Assembly: GCA_958295845.1 (NCBI GenBank)
Contig: OY282376.1
Location: 819,022 to 883,021, forward strand
Reading direction: 5' to 3'
Source of the DNA: Caldilineaceae bacterium
Lineage (GTDB): Bacteria > Chloroflexota > Anaerolineae > Caldilineales > Caldilineaceae
Length of the DNA stretch: 64,000 nucleotides
Shown: positions 9,879-17,419 of the stretch, piece by piece
Numbering within the stretch: position 1 is the stretch's first letter
Layout: each line of letters begins with the position of its first letter
The notes under the pieces: model-generated
What the model was told of the DNA's origin: nothing
Database searches by the model: none
The model's input: only the letters and a program-made list of their open reading frames with translations
Position numbers and translations under genes: made by a program

Positions 9879-9961
9879 GCCTTCGGCCCTCTCTTGTGCG
9901 GGGGCTGCGCCCCCGCAACGCCCCGCCCTTACTAGACCACCGTGTTCATTCTTCCCCAGCA
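9879..9961 (+). repeat. 83-bp intergenic repeat, copy 1
   Basis: By eye 80 of 83 bases match 26405-26487, with no gaps. It begins with a small hairpin (GGCC TTC GGCC type), followed by a perfect nine-base inverted repeat TGCGGGGGC-tgc-GCCCCCGCA at about 9897-9917. The 3' half (CCCGCCCTTACTAGACCACC and onward) is unstructured but equally conserved. Similarity continues more loosely to the AGTGTCTCC near 9998. There is no transposase, so this is a REP- or MITE-like element. Confidence 0.75.
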
Positions 9962-10020
9962 AGGTGTCTAGAGTAAGGTGTCTAGCCAACAGTGTCTCCT
10001 CCCCCACTTGCTCTCTTGAG

Positions 10021-10114
10021 CCACTGACCACTGACCACTGACCACTGACCACTGACCACTGACCACTGCCGTTTGCAGTTCACTAAAAACTAAAAACTGA
10101 CAACTAAAAACTGC
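10021..10114 (+). repeat. Heptanucleotide arrays, CTGACCA and CTAAAAA types
   Basis: About six perfect or near-perfect units of ACTGACC at 10021-10070, then the palindromic TTTGCAGTT segment, then about four units of the A-rich variant (AAAACTA/AAAACTG) at 10082-10114. Both variants keep the seven-base period. There are no spacers, so this is not CRISPR. Confidence 0.8.
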
Positions 10115-10130
10115 CCTCCACCGCCGCGCC

Positions 10131-11153
10131 TCATTCTAACACGGCCGCTTCACCCTGTGCCGTCCGCTCAGCCCGCTTCTGGGCCTTGTTGAAGTCACTC
10201 CAGCGCAGTTGCTCTCGCCAGAAATAGTACGCCCCCAACAGCGTCACCGGCACCCACAGCGCCGCATGCAGCGTCAGAGTATAGCTGGCCGCCAGCTGCG
10301 TATCGATCCCATACGCCGTCAGCGTCTCGATCGCCGGCGTATCGAAAGTACCGATATACCCGGGCGCCGACGGCAGCGTCGTCGCCAGGTTCACGATTCC
10401 ATTGATCAGCATCAGCGCCAGAAAACTGACGCTGAACGCGAACGCATGCATCACGAACCAGTACTTGACCGTCTCCATCAGCCACACCACGATGCTCGTT
10501 GCAAAGATCAGGAGCAAGTCCCGTCCGCTGCGCAGACTCCCCAGCCCCTCCATGAACCGTTCAAAAAGGCCGTCCGTCCGTTCGCGGATCCGGGCCGGCA
10601 GCAAATGGTCGGCCAGCCAGCCGTACAGCGCCGCAATCCGCCGCGGCCGCACCGTCACCCAGATAAACAGCGCCGTCACAACGAACAGCAGAAAAGTCAC
10701 AACGACGACAAACCCCTGAAAAGCCGCCGGAATCGGCGCAAACGGCAGCGCCAGGAACACGAACAGCAGCATCACCAGCCCGTCAAAAACACGCTCGATG
10801 ATCACCGTCGCCAGGCTGGAGCTGATCGGGATCTCCTCCCGCTGCCACAGCACGTACGCCCGCATCACCTCCCCGGCCCGAAACGGATAAACGTTGTTAC
10901 CGAAATATCCGATGCACACCACCGGAAAAAGCCTGCCCATCGAGACCGGCTTCAAATGCCGAAGCATAAAGTGCCACCGCCACGTGCGCGCCCACAGCCC
11001 CACCATGTAGACCGCCACGCCCGGCACAATCCACCAGTAGTTGGCCTGCCCCATCGCCCGCCACACCTCCGGCAGATGTAGCCCAGGCAGAATCAGATAA
11101 AGAAAAAAGACGCTGATCAGTATCCCGATCAGCAGTTGCGCCGCACGTTTCAT
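10131..11153 (-). CDS. UPF0104 / lysylphosphatidylglycerol-synthase-like integral membrane protein
   Basis: A protein of 340 residues with about eight membrane helices and a charged C-terminal tail. The segments FGNNVYPFRAGEVMRAYVL (~90) and the late TLPSAPGYIGTFDTPAIE are the conserved motifs of the UPF0104/flippase-like (MprF N-terminal, AglD) family. Members move or modify lipid-linked compounds in the membrane. The soluble lysyl-transferase domain of full MprF is absent, so aminoacylation of lipids is not expected. The start MKRAAQ is the only reasonable one. It stands alone between repeat-filled gaps. Confidence 0.85.
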   Translation of the reverse strand: MKRAAQLLIGILISVFFLYLILPGLHLPEVWRAMGQANYWWIVPGVAVYMVGLWARTWRWHFMLRHLKPVSMGRLFPVVCIGYFGNNVYPFRAGEVMRAYVLWQREEIPISSSLATVIIERVFDGLVMLLFVFLALPFAPIPAAFQGFVVVVTFLLFVVTALFIWVTVRPRRIAALYGWLADHLLPARIRERTDGLFERFMEGLGSLRSGRDLLLIFATSIVVWLMETVKYWFVMHAFAFSVSFLALMLINGIVNLATTLPSAPGYIGTFDTPAIETLTAYGIDTQLAASYTLTLHAALWVPVTLLGAYYFWREQLRWSDFNKAQKRAERTAQGEAAVLE

Positions 11154-11250
11154 CCATCCCTCATATCGCTACCCATCACGCTATTATTCCACAGGTCCCA
11201 CCCCCGCTGAAATCCGCCCCAATCCTTACCCACTCCCAATCCAGCACCTG

Positions 11251-11290
11251 ACTCACTAACCACTGCAGTTCCACCGATCACTGCAGTTCC
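11251..11290 (+). repeat. Degenerate heptamer segment with two CACTGCAGTTCC ends
   Basis: ACCTGACTCACTAACCACTG leads into GCAGTTCC, followed after about ten bases by a second CACTGCAGTTCC. It has the same units and orientation as the arrays elsewhere but is more decayed. Confidence 0.55.
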
Positions 11291-11298
11291 ACTGACCA

Positions 11299-11332
11299 TA
11301 AAAAAAGTGCCAGGCCATCCGGCCTGGCACTT
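11299..11332 (-). terminator. Rho-independent terminator for the SWIM-domain gene
   Basis: A perfect 12-bp stem (AAGTGCCAGGCC with its complement, four-base loop) at 11305-11332. On the minus strand it is followed by a run of T residues (11299-11306), 35 bp after the stop of the SWIM-domain gene. Confidence 0.85.
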
Positions 11333-11366
11333 AATCAATAAACTATCTGGACCCAGCTTGCCTGCA

Positions 11367-11618
11367 TTACCCCGGAATAGGGAGCATCGCAGGCTCAACC
11401 GCCTCACCGAGAATCTCTTCCATCGCCATTACATGGGCACATATGCTTCTGCGTTGAAACTCCTCGCAATCACAACTCCAGGAACCCCGATCATAGGAGA
11501 CGTAGTGATCAGAGTGCTCACCCTTCATCTTCACCTGAAAGGTGTTTACCCACAAGCGTTCGTCACGCTCGGCTGCGTACTGGCGGGCTTTGAGGATACG
11601 GCTGGCAATTGCGTCCAT
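11367..11618 (-). CDS. Small SWIM-type zinc-finger protein
   Basis: A protein of 83 residues made essentially of one SWIM finger: C49-x-C51-x8-C60-x-H62 within SWSCDCEEFQRRSICAHVMA. SWIM domains bind zinc and usually occur in SWI/SNF ATPases or transposase-like proteins, where they bind DNA or protein; here the domain stands alone. The start has an AAAGGAAG ribosome-binding site. The gene ends at a strong terminator and is probably monocistronic. A candidate promoter (TTGAAA, 18 bp, TACAAT on the minus strand at 11896-11867) would give a leader of about 240 bases. Function unknown. Confidence 0.85.
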   Translation of the reverse strand: MDAIASRILKARQYAAERDERLWVNTFQVKMKGEHSDHYVSYDRGSWSCDCEEFQRRSICAHVMAMEEILGEAVEPAMLPIPG

Positions 11619-12143
11619 TCTGTCTTCCTTTCTCTGGGTAGATTGGCACCGATGAAACGGTACAGAGACAGGTTCCCGTTAATCGCGCGCCCCCCTTAAA
11701 CAACAACACCCAAGCGCGTCCGGCGCTCAGGTGTTTACAGCCTTCGCAGTCATTGCAACTCGATCCGCAATCCTGCTACAACTCGAAATACAGTCGGCGT
11801 TCACGCTCATCCTTGAGTGTCAACTTTTGTGTGCCCGGGACAGTGGTGCACCCACTGCACGGACGGATTGTATTGGAGTTTTTTTACCATTTTCAAAGCC
11901 GTTCTTCTTGGGGGGTACGGCTACGCTCAGTATAAGCCCTTACCTGCCCCCTGTCAACCGCTACAGCAACGTGCAGGTCCCACAGCGTCCCGCCCAATAT
12001 CCCCATATCTGTGCGCTACTACTCTGGTGGATCGCCCTCCGCGAGCCGCCAAATAACCAGATTCGGCGCAATCGGCGCAGTGGACAATTTACCTACGATT
12101 TAGCTACGATCTGAAAAAAAACCATCTCCCACCCGAAAAACGC
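11619..12143. other. Non-coding gap upstream of the SWIM gene, possible long leader
   Basis: This 525-bp stretch has only short reading frames without family features. It contains a minus-strand promoter-like pair (TTGAAA at 11891-11896, TACAAT at 11867-11872) and a small hairpin CAGTGG-TGCAC-CCACTG near 11841-11857 just downstream of it. A long 5' leader of the SWIM mRNA or an independent small RNA is possible. A T-run on the minus strand at ~12114-12121 lies after the SHOCT-like gene but has no clear stem. Confidence 0.35.
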
Positions 12144-12530
12144 CTACTCCACGTAAATCTCAACCAGCTCCTCTTCATCCCGAACTTCCAGTATCTTCCC
12201 CTGCAGCCCCGACCGCAGCGCCTCGCGTACCTCCTCAACGTCCAGCTCAGCCACGTCCGGTACAAACCGCGCCCCCACCGCCAACCCCATATTGACCAGC
12301 CCAACCGGGATCGTCAGATTGACCCGCGTCTTGCCGCTCCTCATATCCGAAACCCGCAGTCGCAGCCAGCGCCCCGCCCCTTCCGGCCGGCTATCCGTCG
12401 TCCCCTGCTGCCGCCGCGCCTGTTCGTCGCTCTTCCCCAGCGCCCCCAGCAGACGCGCGCCCTCCTGCGCCGAAATCTTCCCTTCCTCGATCATCTTCAG
12501 TACCCGCATTCGCTCTTCCGTTGTCGCCAT
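12144..12530 (-). CDS. SHOCT-like domain protein (YvlB/DUF2089-associated type)
   Basis: A protein of 128 residues. The N-terminus ERMRVLKMIEEGKISAQEG (~6-24) and following LLGAL form the short helical SHOCT-like element. The middle has TRVNLTIPVGLVNMGLAVG, a motif seen in proteins that accompany DUF4097 and DUF2089 genes; the 152-residue protein at 14690 has a related VNIRIPIPLPLIGAFF. The C-terminus EVRDEEELVEIYVE is acidic. It has a GAAGAGG ribosome-binding site. Precise function is unknown; related modules are linked to cell-envelope stress regulation. Confidence 0.75.
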   Translation of the reverse strand: MATTEERMRVLKMIEEGKISAQEGARLLGALGKSDEQARRQQGTTDSRPEGAGRWLRLRVSDMRSGKTRVNLTIPVGLVNMGLAVGARFVPDVAELDVEEVREALRSGLQGKILEVRDEEELVEIYVE

Positions 12531-12600
12531 ATCAACCTCTTCCTGAATTCAAAAACAAGAACCATCTCCCCCGCCGGCCCCACAAAATCATCTCCACGTC

Positions 12601-12680
12601 CCTCCGCGCCCAAAAGGTGTTAAGGTGTTCTCCGTGTTCCTCTGTGGCCCTCCGTGGCTAAAACGTGTTCAAAGTGTTCC
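12601..12680. repeat. Low-complexity GTGTT/CCGTGG intergenic repeat
   Basis: Within the 207-bp gap between the SHOCT-like gene and the exporter permease lies a run of related 9-10-base words (AAGGTGTT, CTCCGTGTT, CCTCTGTGGC, CCTCCGTGGC), then CGTGTTCAAAGTGTTCC. It is degenerate, without coding potential. Confidence 0.45.
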
Positions 12681-12737
12681 CCGCTCTCAAGGATGCCAAT
12701 CATCAAACTGCCACCCCAATACCTATCGCAAAACACC

Positions 12738-13556
12738 CTAATACTGCCCCAACAATCCCCGCCTTCGAGCAACCCGCTCCCCCCAGAGAAAGACGCCCCA
12801 TCCAACTATCAGAAAGATGGCCGAATGTGCGACCAGCCATACCAGGCTCCCGTCCTGCCACACGCTGGTAAGCGACAGATCATCCAACACCACCCGTCGC
12901 AGCACGTCGATTCCCTGCGTAGTCGGCAGGCTGCGCGCAAAAGTCTCAAGCCACACTGGCATGCGTTCTACCGTCAGGAAAGAGCCGTTCAGGAACAGCA
13001 GCATGTTGGTCATCAGGTTGCTCAAGGCATTTACCTGTTTGAATACCAAGGTGGCCCCGCCTAGCAAAAACGCAAAACCGTACAGTCCGGTGATGGTAAG
13101 AATAAAGATTGGCGCGCCTTCTAGCCGCACGGGAATGCGGATACCCAGCAACAGCATCAGGATCCCGCCAACCAGAATGACCATTGCGCTGCTTACTAGC
13201 AGTGAAGCCACCGACCGCCCCGCCAGCAACAGACCCGACGGCAGCGGACTCATATACATCTGCTCCAAAGTTCCCGTCTGTGTCTCTTCACGGATACCCT
13301 GGCTCATGTCCCCAATGGCGAAAGCGGCGAAAAACCATGTGAGGTATCCCAATAACGCCGGCGCCATCTGCTCGGGCGCCGGGCTGCCGCCGGAAACGAA
13401 AAAGCTGATCCCGACAAACAAAAAACCAATCATGAGAGTCTCGGTCAAAAAGTTGAATCGATAGGACCAGAGCAAAATGATGCGCTTATAGCACTCATTT
13501 AGCAGGACCGTTCCCGGCATCAGTACTGTTCTTGTCATAAGCACTGATCTTGTCAT
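12738..13556 (-). CDS. ABC-2 type transporter permease
   Basis: A protein of 272 residues from the ATG at 13556, with about six membrane helices. The cytoplasmic motif REETQTGTLEQMYMSPLPS (after residue ~85) is the usual ABC-2 coupling loop. It follows its ATPase by 10 bp, so the pair forms an exporter. The first 18 residues are a threefold repeat, MTRSVL-MTRTVL-MPGTVL, so three in-frame ATGs (13556, 13538, 13520) are possible starts. No strong ribosome-binding site distinguishes them; coupling to the ATPase stop favours 13556. Confidence 0.85.
   Translation of the reverse strand: MTRSVLMTRTVLMPGTVLLNECYKRIILLWSYRFNFLTETLMIGFLFVGISFFVSGGSPAPEQMAPALLGYLTWFFAAFAIGDMSQGIREETQTGTLEQMYMSPLPSGLLLAGRSVASLLVSSAMVILVGGILMLLLGIRIPVRLEGAPIFILTITGLYGFAFLLGGATLVFKQVNALSNLMTNMLLFLNGSFLTVERMPVWLETFARSLPTTQGIDVLRRVVLDDLSLTSVWQDGSLVWLVAHSAIFLIVGWGVFLWGERVARRRGLLGQY
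13503..13556 (-). repeat. Three tandem 18-bp units at the permease start
   Basis: Units at 13539-13556, 13521-13538 and 13503-13520 encode MTRSVL, MTRTVL and MPGTVL. The first two match at most positions; the third is more diverged. Each unit begins with ATG, so expansion or contraction would move the start without a frameshift. Confidence 0.8.
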
Positions 13557-13566
13557 AGTCACTGTC

Positions 13567-14586
13567 TCAGCCTCCGGTTTCGCTGATGTTACGACTGTGG
13601 CTTGCGTCAAGTTCCATCGCACTGTCCTGCGCCGGGCCCAATTCCGCCCTTTCGACAAGCTCGATGAAGATCTCCTCCAGATTCGGCTCAGCCGGCGAAA
13701 TGCCAATCAGGTCCATACCCGCCCCCTGCACCTGTTCAACCAGGTCGAAAACGGTCACGTCAGCGCTAACCTCGCCTGAGAGAACTGTGTGCCCGTTCTC
13801 CCGGCTGGCGGTAAAGCCGGGTATCATCTTCAGCTCCCCCGGTCTGATGCCGCCCCGCACCCGAATCTTATAGAATTCCCGTCGGAACAGGTCAAGCAGC
13901 TCACTGGTGGGACGGTGGGCCAGCAGCTGCCCCCGGCTCATGATCGCCACGCGGTCACAGAGACTCTCGGCCATGTCCAACTGATGTGTCGTCAACACAA
14001 CCGTCTTGCCGCGCTCCGCTGACAGTTGCGTTATCCAGTCCCGCACCGTACGCGAGGCCTGGACATCCAAGCCCAAAGTGGGCTCGTCCAGCAACACAAT
14101 CGGCGGGTCAGCGATCAGCGCCGCCGCGATCGCTACCTTCTGTTGCATGCCCCGGCTGTACTCCCCCACCGGATCTTTACGCCGCTCCCACAAATCCAGC
14201 TCCCGCAACAGCTGTTCCGCTCTGGCTTTCAATTCCTTGCCTGACGTGACCCCCTTTATCCGCCCAAAGTAGAGCAGATTCTGCCAGGCGTTCATACGCC
14301 AATATACGTTGCGTGTACCCTCCAGCACCGAGCCGATCTGCTGCATCGCCTGCCCGCGTTGCCTGCGGATGTCAAATCCGTTAAGCCGAACAGTGCCGGT
14401 AGTCGGCTGCACCAGACCGCAGGCCATCTTTATTGTAGTCGTCTTACCCGCACCGTTGGAGCCCAGAAAACCAAAAACCTGGCCTGGCTCAACCGTCAGA
14501 TCAAGCCGGCTGACGGCTTCAATGTCATCCCCCCCGCGGCTGCGGAATATTTTGCTCAGAGATTCGATTTCGATTGCTGCTTTCAT
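13567..14586 (-). CDS. ABC transporter ATP-binding protein (NatA/CcmA type)
   Basis: A protein of 339 residues from the ATG at 14586; a TTG four codons upstream is a weaker option. Walker A GSNGAGKTT is at 42-50, signature YSRGM at 143-147, Walker B IVLLDEPTLGLD at ~163-174, switch His201 (TTHQ). A C-terminal domain ends with EPNLEEIFIELVERA, the usual NatA-like tail, then an acidic extension. It pairs with the permease immediately downstream. Located just after the DUF4097/SHOCT cluster on the same strand, it may belong to the same envelope-stress regulon, although the 103-bp gap leaves room for its own promoter. Confidence 0.92.
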   Translation of the reverse strand: MKAAIEIESLSKIFRSRGGDDIEAVSRLDLTVEPGQVFGFLGSNGAGKTTTIKMACGLVQPTTGTVRLNGFDIRRQRGQAMQQIGSVLEGTRNVYWRMNAWQNLLYFGRIKGVTSGKELKARAEQLLRELDLWERRKDPVGEYSRGMQQKVAIAAALIADPPIVLLDEPTLGLDVQASRTVRDWITQLSAERGKTVVLTTHQLDMAESLCDRVAIMSRGQLLAHRPTSELLDLFRREFYKIRVRGGIRPGELKMIPGFTASRENGHTVLSGEVSADVTVFDLVEQVQGAGMDLIGISPAEPNLEEIFIELVERAELGPAQDSAMELDASHSRNISETGG

Positions 14587-14689
14587 CCCGTTTCCCAATA
14601 GAGTGCAATTCCTGTTTGATGCGCATCCAATTCAAGCGGCTTACGCACTAAATAGCGCCTGAATCGCAAGTTCCCATATCTGACGCAAT

Positions 14690-15148
14690 TCAGTCAAACC
14701 CAATGACCACTAACCCTTCTTTGTCACGCTTTGACTCGTTTATCCGCAGCAGTTCCACAGCCATACATGAATCCAGAAAATGGCTCGGCGGGATCCCCTG
14801 CGAACGGCGGCTCTGCTCGATAAATCGGAACGCCTGCGACCAGCTCAACCTCTGTCTGAAGAACGCGCCGATCAACGGCAAGGGAATAGGGATGCGTATA
14901 TTCACCGCGCCCGTCTTTTCGCCCGCCTTCCATTCGTAAACATAAATGCGCAGCCAGAGAAAGAGCGCACGGCGCAAAAACGTGACGTACGCCTGTTGGT
15001 TGCCCTCCCGGACCTGCCGCACGATCTCCGCCAGTTCCGCCTGGCCGCCGCCCCCTGCCTCCGCCAGCTCCCCATCTCCGCCACCCACAATCGCCGACGA
15101 AGCGCGAACCGGCAGCTTCTTCCCGCCATCCTGACTATCTTTGTCCAT
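14690..15148 (-). CDS. Conserved protein of the DUF4097/SHOCT cluster, function unknown
   Basis: A protein of 152 residues without membrane helices or catalytic motifs that I recognise. After a low-complexity Gly/Ala start come a helical part (LAEIVRQVREGNQQAYVTFLRRA, split by charged residues) and the phrase VNIRIPIPLPLIGAFF (~83-98), which echoes the VNLTIPVGLV segment of the SHOCT-like protein at 12144. It has a GGAGG ribosome-binding site six bases before the start and lies 49 bp after the DUF4097 gene, so the two are probably co-transcribed. Confidence 0.65.
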   Translation of the reverse strand: MDKDSQDGGKKLPVRASSAIVGGGDGELAEAGGGGQAELAEIVRQVREGNQQAYVTFLRRALFLWLRIYVYEWKAGEKTGAVNIRIPIPLPLIGAFFRQRLSWSQAFRFIEQSRRSQGIPPSHFLDSCMAVELLRINESKRDKEGLVVIGFD

Positions 15149-15197
15149 TCTTTTCCTCCATCTTCATCTGGTGTCAACTCGGCACAGGCTGCCAAAG

Positions 15198-16712
15198 CTA
15201 TGGCGCCCGCCTGCCCAGCGCATCCAACAACTCCTCAGCCTCGGCAGCCGTAATCTTGCCCTCCGACAACATCCGCAGCACCGTCAAACGCTCCTCCTCA
15301 GAGACCGGCTCAACGTCCGCCCCGCTCCCGACGTCCACCTCCACATTCACGTCCACATCGATATCCTCAAAGTCTGTCATCGGCTCCTCCTCTCGCACTG
15401 CCGCCCCGGATGAAGCCGCATCCGTGTCGAAGCTGAAGCTCCAGCTGCGAACATCCTCCCAATCTCCTTCAGCCGCCCTTTTGCCCGCTGCCCTCAGCGT
15501 CCTCCGCAGCGTTTTGCCCAGCGATCGGGAGGCGCGGCGCTGCGCACGGGCCGCGTGACGTGCCCCTCTCACGCCCTCCTCTTCGCCAAGACCCCTCAGC
15601 AATCCGGCGGATTCGAGATGCACGCTGCCACCGGCAATAAGAGAATAACTGCTCTTCCCCGCGCCGGCCCGGAAAGCATGCACGCCCGGACCGCGCGCGA
15701 CCATCGTCGAGCCGCCTTCGACTGTGAGCCCACCGCCGCAGACCGCCTTGAACGAACCTCCCTCATCTTCAGCCAAACTGCACCTAAAATCTCCCCCTGC
15801 AGTCACGTTCACGTTTCCGCGGATCGTCGCCAACTCAACACTGCCGCCGCACTTGGCCGACAGCGAGCCGCCGCATCCCTCTACAACCAGGTCGCCGCCA
15901 ACGCCGCCAAACGAGACCGATCCGCCCACTTTACGCAGCGTCGCCCGCCCGTTCGCCTCCTTGCAGGCCAGCGCGCCCCGTACGCTCTCAGCCGTCAGAT
16001 CGCCCCTCACCCGGCTTACCGCGACCTCGCCAACTTCCTCGAGATGCAGCGGCCCGTTCACCTGATCGCAGGCGACTTTGCCCCGAACCTCGCGTAGGCT
16101 TACCCGGCCCATCGTCTTGCCGACTGCTGCCGCGCCGTCAACGTTGATGAATTCGACGGCGCCCTCCGCTCTATCGACAACGACGTTGCCGCCCGCGTTC
16201 AACACATCCACGTCCGTCCGCGCCCGCTTAACGCGTACGTCCGATACATTTTGCAGTGTCAATCGCCCCGCAACCTCGGCGATCGAGATCCCGCCCCCAA
16301 TCTGCTCGGCAATCAGATCGCCGTGCGCCCGTTTCGTCAACTCCACCCCGCCGGCCACGTTGGTCAGGTTCACCCGACCCGCTGCGCTTTCAATGCGCAC
16401 ACTACCGGCATTCTCCACCAGCAGATCCCCGCCGGCCTGTTCCAGCTCCACGCTGCCGCGCAGGTCGCTAATATTTACCTGTCCTCCAGCCGCGCTCTCC
16501 ACCACTTCGCTCATCAGCGGCAGCCGCACCACCAGCGAAGACTCAGCCTCGATCTCCAGTTGCTCCGGTCCCGATGTCGCCACCGGCTGACTTCCTTCAC
16601 CGGTAGCCTCAATCAGCGCCTGCTCCCAACCCTCAACCCGTAGATCTCCACCGCAGCGGATCCGCACGCGCGGATTCGGAGATTCCGGCTCCACCTGTAT
16701 CTGCTCACTCAT
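15198..16712 (-). CDS. DUF4097-like beta-solenoid protein with C-terminal SHOCT-like domain
   Basis: A protein of 504 residues. Residues ~15-370 consist of many short Gly-turn/beta repeats (pattern GGxxxxxxVxGxxxVxxV, about 20 residues each), predicted to stack as a beta-solenoid like DUF4097 putative adhesins. A basic linker follows (~385-420, ARHAARAQRRASRS), then an acidic low-complexity stretch (FEDIDVDVNVEVDVGSGAD) and a SHOCT-like end (EEERLTVLRMLSEGKITAAE). There is no signal peptide or membrane helix, so it is probably cytoplasmic, or membrane-attached through partners. Bacillus YvlB has the same DUF4097/SHOCT combination. A GGGAG ribosome-binding site is present. Confidence 0.8.
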   Translation of the reverse strand: MSEQIQVEPESPNPRVRIRCGGDLRVEGWEQALIEATGEGSQPVATSGPEQLEIEAESSLVVRLPLMSEVVESAAGGQVNISDLRGSVELEQAGGDLLVENAGSVRIESAAGRVNLTNVAGGVELTKRAHGDLIAEQIGGGISIAEVAGRLTLQNVSDVRVKRARTDVDVLNAGGNVVVDRAEGAVEFINVDGAAAVGKTMGRVSLREVRGKVACDQVNGPLHLEEVGEVAVSRVRGDLTAESVRGALACKEANGRATLRKVGGSVSFGGVGGDLVVEGCGGSLSAKCGGSVELATIRGNVNVTAGGDFRCSLAEDEGGSFKAVCGGGLTVEGGSTMVARGPGVHAFRAGAGKSSYSLIAGGSVHLESAGLLRGLGEEEGVRGARHAARAQRRASRSLGKTLRRTLRAAGKRAAEGDWEDVRSWSFSFDTDAASSGAAVREEEPMTDFEDIDVDVNVEVDVGSGADVEPVSEEERLTVLRMLSEGKITAAEAEELLDALGRRAP

Positions 16713-16793
16713 TTCGCTCTCCCTGCATTCCTGTTCGCGTTTACCTGCTCACCCGATTCCGCCAATCCCGCCAGCCCGCTAGGCCAGGTTCCT

Positions 16794-17177
16794 CTAACCG
16801 CCCTGCAGCTGCTCCATCGCCGCCTCATAGCTGAGCTCGCCCGCCTCCAACTGCTCCAGGATCTGCCGCCGCGCCTTCTCCGGCAGCGGCGCCGGCTCAT
16901 CCCGGCCCGGCTCGAAGCCCATCGCCCGGATCATCTCGTGCAACCGCCCCCGCAGCGTCGGATACGAGAGCCCCAACTCCTCTTCCATCCGGTTGAACTT
17001 CCCCTCACAGCGGACAAACGTCGCCGCGAACGCCAGCTGCTCCTGCGTCAGCCCGGCAAAAGGCGTCTCAACCTGGAAGCGCCCTTCAACGCGGCTGTCA
17101 CACTCGCGGCAAAAAAAGCCCGTGACCGTCAGATCCTTGGCTTGGCAGATCGGGCATGCGGTCGGTAGTGCATTCAT
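16794..17177 (-). CDS. DUF2089 family zinc-ribbon/helix-turn-helix regulator
   Basis: A protein of 127 residues. An N-terminal zinc ribbon uses Cys8, Cys11, Cys23 and Cys26. A helix-turn-helix region (~48-85, FNRMEEELGLSYPTLRGRL) follows, then a SHOCT-like end (RQILEQLEAGELSYEAAMEQL). This is the DUF2089 architecture, a likely DNA-binding regulator. Its start overlaps the previous stop (ATGA), and the DUF4097 gene follows after 81 bp. It is the obvious candidate for controlling the promoter at 17469-17497. Confidence 0.85.
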   Translation of the reverse strand: MNALPTACPICQAKDLTVTGFFCRECDSRVEGRFQVETPFAGLTQEQLAFAATFVRCEGKFNRMEEELGLSYPTLRGRLHEMIRAMGFEPGRDEPAPLPEKARRQILEQLEAGELSYEAAMEQLQGG

Positions 17178-17419
17178 AGTGTCTGCTCCATCCCACTTTG
17201 TCTCGAATAGTCGGCCAGAGTCAGCCCGGCCTCAGCCCGTTGATAACGCTGCTGGAGTGCGGTTCCTCTTGCCACCAGCCATTCGCCCAAACGCGAAAAA
17301 AGCCACACCTGCCAGCGCGCCGCGCGCCGGTACGGATGAAGCCCTTGATAAGTCCTGGCTTCCGAGAACAGTTTCTCCCGCCGAAGCGTCGCCTCCAATG
17401 CCATCCGTTCCGCAAACAT
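17174..17419 (-). CDS. Small basic protein, first gene of the DUF2089 operon
   Basis: A protein of 81 residues, rich in Arg and Leu, with one amphipathic or weakly hydrophobic stretch (RWQVWLFSRLGEWLVARG, ~35-52). I do not recognise a family. A GAGGA ribosome-binding site lies six bases before the ATG and a strong promoter ~45 bp further up. The stop overlaps the DUF2089 start, so it is translated with the regulator. It could be a short membrane-peripheral partner of that regulator. Confidence 0.65.
   Translation of the reverse strand: MFAERMALEATLRREKLFSEARTYQGLHPYRRAARWQVWLFSRLGEWLVARGTALQQRYQRAEAGLTLADYSRQSGMEQTL

Larger units (their letters stand above)
9786..10130. other. Repeat-filled gap between M16 peptidase and UPF0104 genes
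   Basis: This 345-bp stretch contains no gene. It is built almost wholly from repeats: a degenerate heptamer array (9831-9866), copy 1 of the 83-bp repeat (9879-9961), a short TGTCTAG-containing direct repeat (~9963-9998), a heptamer array of the CTGACCA type (10021-10070) and one of the CTAAAAA type (10082-10114). Confidence 0.8.

Noticed and set aside
9709..9918. Short minus-strand frame beginning MRGRSPRTREGRR, with a counterpart at 26202-26444
   Set aside because: Both are translations of the 83-bp repeat and differ completely outside it; no ribosome-binding site.
10021..10114. Possible CRISPR array
   Set aside because: Units are seven bases with no unique spacers, and no cas gene is in the window.
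11731..12114. Overlapping 60-127-codon frames upstream of the SWIM gene
   Set aside because: Three frames open at once with no conserved motif; typical random openness.
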